A stretch of DNA of 9,154 nt, from contig CP070804.1 in assembly GCA_020343635.1 (NCBI GenBank), positions 542,626 to 551,779 on the forward strand, read 5' to 3'. Both the position numbers and the translations under genes were made by a program. Position 1 is the first letter of the stretch; each line of letters opens with the position of its first letter. Positions 4,013 to 9,154 of this stretch are shown piece by piece. The stretch is from Candidatus Aenigmatarchaeota archaeon (lineage in GTDB: Archaea > Aenigmatarchaeota > Aenigmatarchaeia > QMZP01 > JAFGSV01). The notes under the pieces were generated by a model, which ran no database searches, was not told the DNA's origin, and was given only the letters and a program-made list of their open reading frames with translations.

Positions 4013-6844
4013 ATGGCGTTCGGGATGTTCAGCGAAGAGCTGCGGAAGCTCGTGGAGAAGAGGTTCCATAAGCCTACGGAAGTTCAGGAGAAGGGCATAC
4101 CCCCAATACATCGCGGCAGGAATACGCTTGTCATAGCTTCTACCGGAACCGGCAAGACAGAGAGCGTGCTTTTGCCTTTATTTGACAAGTGGCTCAGGGA
4201 CAGGCCCAAGAAGATATCCATACTGTACATAACTCCGCTGAAGTCACTGAACAGGGATCTTGAGAAGCGCATATCCTGGTGGGCCAACCACCTTGACATG
4301 GAGGTTTCCGTCCGGCATGGGGACACCAGCACGTACGAGCGCAGCATGCAGGTTGCAAATCCCCCCGATATGATGATATCGACCCCCGAGACGCTGCAGG
4401 CGATGCTTACCGGGAAGAGAATGAGGGGGCACCTTTCGAAGGTGCGTTATGTCGTTGTTGACGAGATACACGAGCTGGTAGGGAACAAGAGGGGAATCCA
4501 GCTTTCCGTGGCAATAGAGCGGCTGAGGGCGCTGGCAGAGTCAGGAGGCAATCCTGCACCCCAGTTCGTCGGGCTTTCAGCCACCGTAGGCACCCCCCAA
4601 GAGGTTGCGAGGTTCCTTGCGGGGGAGAAATGCGACATAGTGGACACCACGCACGTGAAGGAGATAGACCTCAGGGTCGAGCATCCCCTGCCGGATAAGG
4701 ATGACAGCAGGACTGCAGACAGCATATTCGTTTCCCCGGAGATTGCCGCGAGGCTGAGGAGTATACGCGACGTCCTAAACAAAGTCAGGACCGCCCTCAT
4801 ATTCACCAACACCAGGCAGTTCGCCGAGGTCCTTTCATCAAGGCTCCGTACCCTTTACCCCGAGCTGCCTATAGAGACCCACCACTCTTCGCTGTCTAAG
4901 CAAGTGAGGATAGAAGCCGAGAAGAGGCTGAAGGACGGCGGGATGAAGGCCCTTGTATGCACAAGCTCGCTGGAGCTGGGCATAGACATAGGCGAGATAG
5001 ACCTGACGCTGCAGTACATGTCTCCGAGGCAGGTGGCAAAGCTTCTCCAGAGGATAGGCAGGGCGGGCCATTCCATAGACAGGACATCCCAGGGTATCAT
5101 AATGACATCGGACCCCGACGACATATTCGAGTCTGCCGTCATAGCCAGGAAGGCGCTGCACGGAGAGATAGAGGAATCCGAGATATACAGCATGGCCCTC
5201 GACGTCCTCGCTCACCAGATAGTAGGTCTTTCTCTTGAAGAGTACAAGATTCCTGCGAAGAAGGCTTTTGAGATTGTCAGGATGGCGTTGCCGTACAAGA
5301 AGCTTACTTATGAGAAGTTCCTTGAGGTGTGTGCCCTCTTGCAGAGGCTGAGGCTGGTATGGCTCGACGAGCGCTTCGAGAAGGAAGTCGTCATAAAACG
5401 CAGGAGGGGGTCCTTCCAGTACTACTACACGAATCTGTCCACCATCCCGGACGTCAAGCAGTACAAGATAATAGACATAGTCACCAACACGCCTGTGGGG
5501 ACGCTCGACGCAGAGTTCGTAGCCCTCCACGGGTCCCCGGGTACGTCATTCATAGTCAAAGGCCAGGCCTGGAGGATACTAGATGTCAGGAAGAGCAGTA
5601 TCGTAGTTGAACCTGAAAAGGGCGTGGAGGCCGCCATACCCGCATGGGAGGGAGAGCTCATGCCCGTACCCTTTGATGTCGCCCAGAAAGTGGGGGCGCT
5701 TCGAAGAGAGATATCGTCAAAGCTTTCCAAGGGCCAGGCACCCACTGTACAGTTCCTGAAGAGCAAGTATCCTGTAGAAACCGGTGCCGCCAAGAAGATG
5801 ATCTCCGCTGTGAAGGGTCAGAAGAGGTTTGGCCACGTGCCTGATGACAAGGAAATACTTATAGAGTACGCCAGGGCAGAGGACGGATACCACGTGGTCA
5901 TACATTCATGTCGCGGGTCTCTTGTGAACGAAACGCTTGGAAGGGTGCTTACGGTACTTCTCAGCAACAGAATGGGATCGGTAGGGCTCCAGACGGACCC
6001 TTACAGGATAATGATAAAGATACAGAGCCCCAGGTGGAAGGACGTCATAGAGACCTTCCGTTACATGGAGCCCGGCTCACTGGATAATATAATAGATATA
6101 TCCGTTCCCAAGACGGAACTCTTCACCTGGAGGTTCCTTCACGTGGCGAACAGGCTGGGCATAATAGACAGGAATGCGGACTTTGGGAAGGGATACCTGA
6201 ACAAGGTAGTGGACGCCTATCTGGGAACGCCGGCATACGAGGAAGCGCTCAACGAGATAAAGCGCGAGAAGCTTGACATAGGGGCCTCGAAAAGGATGCT
6301 GCATGAGATTCAGGAAGGGAAAACAAAGATAGTCGTTAAGGAAGGTCTTTCACCTTTCGGCAAATTCGGACTGGAGAGGAAATACGAGATCGTAGCTCCG
6401 GAAAAACCGGAGAAGGAGATAAGGGAAGCCTTCAGGAACAGGATACTCAACACTAAGCTGAGGCTGGTCTGCGCCGACTGCGGAAGATGGGCTCTCACGG
6501 CCAGGGTCAGCGAGGAACCGAGACTGAGATGCCCCAGGTGCGGGGCAAGGATCATAGCAGTAACCCATCACAGGGATACAGAAAGCGAGAAGGTGCTTGC
6601 AAAGTACCTGAAGAAAAAGAAGCTCACACCCATGGAGAAGAAGTACATACAGCACCTGCACAACACAGGGACGCTCGTCATGAACTATGGCGAACCCGCT
6701 CTAAAGGCCCTTGCAGGCCGCGGAGTTGGCTGGACCACGGCAAAACGCATACTTGCGGGGGCGCGAGACGACGAGGAGCTATACAGGATGATTCTGGAAG
6801 CTGAAAGGAAATACGCAAAAACGAAAAGATTCTGGAAAGATTAG
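4013..6844 (+). CDS. lhr: Lhr-family superfamily 2 helicase
   Basis: The 943-residue protein is an ATP-dependent Ski2-like nucleic-acid helicase of the Lhr group, implicated in DNA repair and RNA metabolism in archaea. Motifs in order: Q-like motif KPTEVQEKGIPPI (20-32); Walker A ASTGTGKTE (42-50); TPLKSLNRDL (74-83); DEIH box (150-153); SAT (189-191); IFTNTRQFAE (263-272); ALVCTSSLELGIDIG (313-327); and QRIGRAGH (346-353). A winged-helix and bridging region follows, then the Lhr-core C-terminal part with KGQAW (516-520) and HSCRGSLVNETLGRVL (631-646). Near the end, C820-x2-C823 and C840-x2-C843 form a zinc-knuckle-like element. An HhH-like segment, ALAGRGVGWTTAKRIL (899-914), follows it. Length is normal for archaeal Lhr. 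A four-cysteine motif is reported for some archaeal Lhr subgroups (I recall aLhr1), so subgroup assignment needs a tree. No nuclease or ligase partner is adjacent. Confidence 0.95.
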   Translation: MAFGMFSEELRKLVEKRFHKPTEVQEKGIPPIHRGRNTLVIASTGTGKTESVLLPLFDKWLRDRPKKISILYITPLKSLNRDLEKRISWWANHLDMEVSVRHGDTSTYERSMQVANPPDMMISTPETLQAMLTGKRMRGHLSKVRYVVVDEIHELVGNKRGIQLSVAIERLRALAESGGNPAPQFVGLSATVGTPQEVARFLAGEKCDIVDTTHVKEIDLRVEHPLPDKDDSRTADSIFVSPEIAARLRSIRDVLNKVRTALIFTNTRQFAEVLSSRLRTLYPELPIETHHSSLSKQVRIEAEKRLKDGGMKALVCTSSLELGIDIGEIDLTLQYMSPRQVAKLLQRIGRAGHSIDRTSQGIIMTSDPDDIFESAVIARKALHGEIEESEIYSMALDVLAHQIVGLSLEEYKIPAKKAFEIVRMALPYKKLTYEKFLEVCALLQRLRLVWLDERFEKEVVIKRRRGSFQYYYTNLSTIPDVKQYKIIDIVTNTPVGTLDAEFVALHGSPGTSFIVKGQAWRILDVRKSSIVVEPEKGVEAAIPAWEGELMPVPFDVAQKVGALRREISSKLSKGQAPTVQFLKSKYPVETGAAKKMISAVKGQKRFGHVPDDKEILIEYARAEDGYHVVIHSCRGSLVNETLGRVLTVLLSNRMGSVGLQTDPYRIMIKIQSPRWKDVIETFRYMEPGSLDNIIDISVPKTELFTWRFLHVANRLGIIDRNADFGKGYLNKVVDAYLGTPAYEEALNEIKREKLDIGASKRMLHEIQEGKTKIVVKEGLSPFGKFGLERKYEIVAPEKPEKEIREAFRNRILNTKLRLVCADCGRWALTARVSEEPRLRCPRCGARIIAVTHHRDTESEKVLAKYLKKKKLTPMEKKYIQHLHNTGTLVMNYGEPALKALAGRGVGWTTAKRILAGARDDEELYRMILEAERKYAKTKRFWKD

Positions 6845-6850
6845 CATACA

Positions 6851-6859
6851 CTTAAAAAA
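6851..6859 (+). promoter_or_regulatory. TATA box of the surface-protein gene (leaderless)
   Basis: CTTAAAAAA has its centre about 28 bases before the ATG at 6883. The gap contains no Shine-Dalgarno-like sequence, so the mRNA probably begins at or within a few bases of the start codon. The whole space after the helicase stop is only 38 bases. Confidence 0.55.
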
Positions 6860-6882
6860 TTAACTGCCCATTAATTCTTTTT

Positions 6883-8349
6883 ATGAGATATCTATTTGTC
6901 ACATTAATTATCTCAATGCTTTTTGCAGCAGCTCCTGCCGCGGCCGAGCTGACAGTCGAAGTGACTGATAATTCCGTTTGTCCGTGTTCGACGCTCACCA
7001 GCGACAACTTCGAGGTTTCACTGAAGAATGCGGATGAATCGGACCAGGAATACCTGATTCAGCTGATCCTTCCCGACAAAGTGCTCTGGTCAGGATTCAT
7101 AGTTCCGGAAGAGACACTGGCACCAAACGAGATGAAGAAGATATCTGCCTTTATTACACCATCATGCTGGGTGAGCCCAGGCATATACCAGGTGGGAGTG
7201 AAGGTCACGTCGAAATCAACCGGAGAGGTGAGTGCTGAAGAGTTCGCTGTAGAGGTGCTGAAGTGCAGGTGGGTCGAAGTCGAGACAGGAGCATATGATC
7301 TGTGCCAGGACAAGGAAACCATCGTTGATTTCACTTTTGTGAATGAGGGTACCAAGGACGAGGAGGTAAGGCTTTACACCAGTGAGGAGTGGGCGACACC
7401 CTCAGTAGATGTCATTGAGATCGCACCAGGCGAGGAAAAGACAGTCGAGTTCAGCCTGATGCCTCCTGAGGGAGTCGAAGGCGATGTAGAAATCATGCTT
7501 TATCTCGATTCAGAGCTTTCCTACGTAAAGAACAGGAAGCTGATAGAGGCCACGGTCAGGGACTGCTACACAACTCTATTAAGCGTGGAGCCTGAAAGGC
7601 GCGATGCGTGTCCATGCGAAAGCGCGGATTTCGATATCGAGATAAGGAACGCAGGTCTGCTTGAAGATGAATACACCATCAGATACGGCGGCCAGAGCAG
7701 CCAGATGTCCATAGTGAGTAACGGCACCGGGAAGATAGCGTTCTCCATAGAAGTTCCCTGCGATAAGGAGAAGGGAGATTATCCAGTGGAGATAGAGATA
7801 GACTCCAACGACCCTGTAAGTTCGGAAGTGACCGTAGGCGTGCTGACCTCAGATCAGTGCTATAATGTTCATCTTTCCAGCAAAGGCGCCGGAAAAACCA
7901 TGAGCGTCAGTGTCGGTGAGTCAGAGATATTCGAAATCGTGTTGATGAACAACGGCAGGTTCGAGCAGCGTTACGAGCTGTCGGTTGATGGCCCGGCCTG
8001 GGTTCACATATCTGAGGAAGAGTTATCTGTTCCTCCCGATGCAGAGAAGGTCTTCTACGCTTATGCGGCTCCTGTGTACGAAGTGGAAGAGAGAAGCTAC
8101 CCCGTGAAGATCAGCGCAGTCGGAGAGAATGAAGAAGACTCTGTGGATCTCGAGATTGTCGTTGTTTCCAACTTCACACTGACAGAGGAAGAGATTGAAG
8201 TTGACATAGGCATACCGACAGGCGAGGTGGTCACAGGAGTGGAGGAAGTGGAAAACGGAAAGCCGTGGTCACAGATAATGATGATAAGCATACTGGCTGT
8301 AGCGGTCGTTTTCGTACTTGTTCTCAGATTCGTTATAATGATGAGATAA
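6883..8349 (+). CDS. Cell-surface protein with four tandem Ig-like modules and a C-terminal anchor
   Basis: The 488-residue protein has a signal peptide (1-21, ending AAAPAAA), four repeated beta-sandwich-like modules, a stalk (about 429-462) and a C-terminal membrane helix (463-486) with a very short tail. Each module carries a similar core: hydrophobic strand, then N with A, E or N, usually G, then an acidic/polar turn and another strand. The key asparagines are at 49, 154, 256 and 357, so the period is about 101-105 residues. This resembles the NEW3/CARDB-like modules of archaeal COG1470-type proteins. Cysteines are patterned. Module 1 has C33-P-C35, C95 and C128; module 3 has C243-P-C245, C293 and C326; the last interval is 33 residues in both. 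Module 2 has C141 and C228, and module 4 has none. All ten are outside the membrane, so disulfides are likely. The specific role is unknown; it could be adhesion, envelope structure or a binding scaffold. The gene is probably transcribed leaderless from its own promoter. Confidence 0.85.
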   Translation: MRYLFVTLIISMLFAAAPAAAELTVEVTDNSVCPCSTLTSDNFEVSLKNADESDQEYLIQLILPDKVLWSGFIVPEETLAPNEMKKISAFITPSCWVSPGIYQVGVKVTSKSTGEVSAEEFAVEVLKCRWVEVETGAYDLCQDKETIVDFTFVNEGTKDEEVRLYTSEEWATPSVDVIEIAPGEEKTVEFSLMPPEGVEGDVEIMLYLDSELSYVKNRKLIEATVRDCYTTLLSVEPERRDACPCESADFDIEIRNAGLLEDEYTIRYGGQSSQMSIVSNGTGKIAFSIEVPCDKEKGDYPVEIEIDSNDPVSSEVTVGVLTSDQCYNVHLSSKGAGKTMSVSVGESEIFEIVLMNNGRFEQRYELSVDGPAWVHISEEELSVPPDAEKVFYAYAAPVYEVEERSYPVKISAVGENEEDSVDLEIVVVSNFTLTEEEIEVDIGIPTGEVVTGVEEVENGKPWSQIMMISILAVAVVFVLVLRFVIMMR

Positions 8350-8353
8350 GCGC

Positions 8354-9154
8354 TCAAATCACTGTTTTTAGAGCACTGTAAACTACCGAAGTGCCTATAG
8401 TGAAATAGCCCAAACCGTTCCAGAATACTGATTCAGAGTTGACAAACCTCTTCAGGAAAAACTTCGAGACAGCGGCCTTCAGGGGGGAATAATTTCTGTC
8501 TACGTACTTTAGGACGTCGTCGTACGACCATCTCATCCTTTCCCTGATCCATGAGACGACCACTGGTATTGGTGCATACCTTCCGGAAACCCTCACTCTT
8601 CCCTTCTTTATCTCGCGTATAACCCCGTCTGTGTCATCCGCGTCTATGTGGTTCGCTGTCAATCCTATCATGCCCGGGCAGTGGGCGTCCGAACCACCGA
8701 CAGCAGGCATACCGATCCTTTTTACCCGCTTTTCGGACAACATGTTTTCTATCCTTGAGAGGTTGAGAGAATTGAAGATTTCAGCCGCGTCGCACTTTCT
8801 GAAATCCCATCCAATTCCCTCGCTCCTGAGGTCGAAAGGATGTGGGGCCACGGTTATGCCTCCAAGGTCATGCACATGTTCTATGGTCTCTTCAATTGAC
8901 ATACCACTCTTCACGGCACCCCCGACTCCCAGTCCTATAAGATGCCCGGAAGACGTCGAAACTTCAAGAGAGGGAATGAAGATGAGTCCGTACTTCTTCG
9001 CTGCATTTCTGGCGTCCTTCCAGCACTCTATGCTGTCGTGATCATTGATGGCGAATCCGCCAAAACCTCTTCGTTTGACTACCTTGGCCACCTGCCTGGG
9101 GGGCATGAGCCCTTCCCAGGGTATCTTGCTGCCCTTGGAATACCACGAGTGGCA
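8354..9154 (-). CDS. PHP-domain metal-dependent phosphoesterase, N-terminus cut by window edge
   Basis: The visible 266 residues belong to the PHP superfamily (COG0613-like), whose members hydrolyse phosphoesters with a metal cluster. The frame runs off the right edge. The first visible residues, CHSWYS, are the end of the first metal motif (DLHxHSxxS), so only a short N-terminal piece is missing; the ATG at 9106 is internal. Numbering from the first visible residue, further motifs are NDHD (37-40, usually TDHD), the glutamate of SLEVST (64), GHLIGLG (71-77), APHPFD (103-108), and GSDAH (154-158). A PHP-associated C-terminal region follows. The last 35 residues contain an aromatic, mildly hydrophobic segment (FWNGLGYFTIGTSVVYSAL) beyond the catalytic core. 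The substrate cannot be told from sequence; relatives include nucleoside 3',5'-bisphosphate phosphatases and histidinol phosphatases. The stop lies four bases from that of the convergent surface-protein gene. Confidence 0.9.
   Translation of the reverse strand, partial: CHSWYSKGSKIPWEGLMPPRQVAKVVKRRGFGGFAINDHDSIECWKDARNAAKKYGLIFIPSLEVSTSSGHLIGLGVGGAVKSGMSIEETIEHVHDLGGITVAPHPFDLRSEGIGWDFRKCDAAEIFNSLNLSRIENMLSEKRVKRIGMPAVGGSDAHCPGMIGLTANHIDADDTDGVIREIKKGRVRVSGRYAPIPVVVSWIRERMRWSYDDVLKYVDRNYSPLKAAVSKFFLKRFVNSESVFWNGLGYFTIGTSVVYSALKTVI

Noticed and set aside
4838..5530. Long open frame (230 codons) on the minus strand inside the helicase gene
   Set aside because: It lies wholly antisense to the conserved helicase core (motifs Ia to VI region), shows no recognisable domain and has no ribosome binding site; it reflects the codon bias of lhr.
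8354..9106. ATG at 9106 as the start of the PHP gene
   Set aside because: The frame continues to the right edge and encodes CHSWYS, the end of the first PHP metal motif, so that ATG is internal and the gene is truncated by the window.
1..9154. tRNA or other structured RNA genes, CRISPR arrays, insertion sequences
   Set aside because: Gaps between genes are all under 100 bases, with no cloverleaf-like pattern, direct-repeat array, transposase or terminal inverted repeats seen by eye.

Overview
The window looks like a compact archaeal chromosome segment. Several signs point that way. Isoleucine is mostly ATA and arginine mostly AGG. TATA-like boxes (TTTAAATA, TATTTAAA, CTTAAAAA) lie about 26-28 bases before start codons that lack a ribosome binding site, which is the geometry of leaderless archaeal transcripts. 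The gene families (TrmB-type regulator, Lhr helicase, surface proteins with archaeal-style Ig modules, a membrane-anchored winged-helix regulator) are typical of Archaea. I cannot name the lineage. The dense packing and bacterial-style methionyl-tRNA synthetase would suit a DPANN or similar uncultivated lineage, but that is inference.

Layout from left to right: (1) 22-948 +, a membrane-tethered winged-helix regulator with a signal peptide; (2) 949-1668 -, a TrmB-family regulator; (3) 1669-1767, a bidirectional promoter with a 24-bp near-perfect palindrome between two TATA boxes; (4) 1768-2097 +, a small membrane-anchored orphan with codon use unlike its neighbours; (5) 2149-3639 +, methionyl-tRNA synthetase of the short bacterial/Thermus type, starting at TTG; (6) 3636-3956 -, a small charged, probably coiled-coil orphan; (7) 4013-6844 +, an Lhr-family superfamily 2 helicase with a C-terminal four-cysteine knuckle; (8) 6883-8349 +, a surface protein of four Ig-like modules with patterned cysteines; (9) 8354 to the right edge, -, a PHP-family phosphoesterase cut by the window inside its first metal motif.

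No stretch above 100 bases lacks a gene. I see no tRNA, rRNA, CRISPR array, insertion sequence or long repeat. All three tail-to-tail gene pairs meet with at most 4 bases of gap or overlap, so there is no room for a separate terminator between them. The most system-like part is 1-2100: two winged-helix regulators meeting tail to tail, one of them (TrmB type) sharing a palindromic control region with an AT-richer small membrane-protein gene. The MetRS and Lhr genes are housekeeping information-processing functions. The surface protein and PHP enzyme form a separate convergent pair with no obvious functional link.
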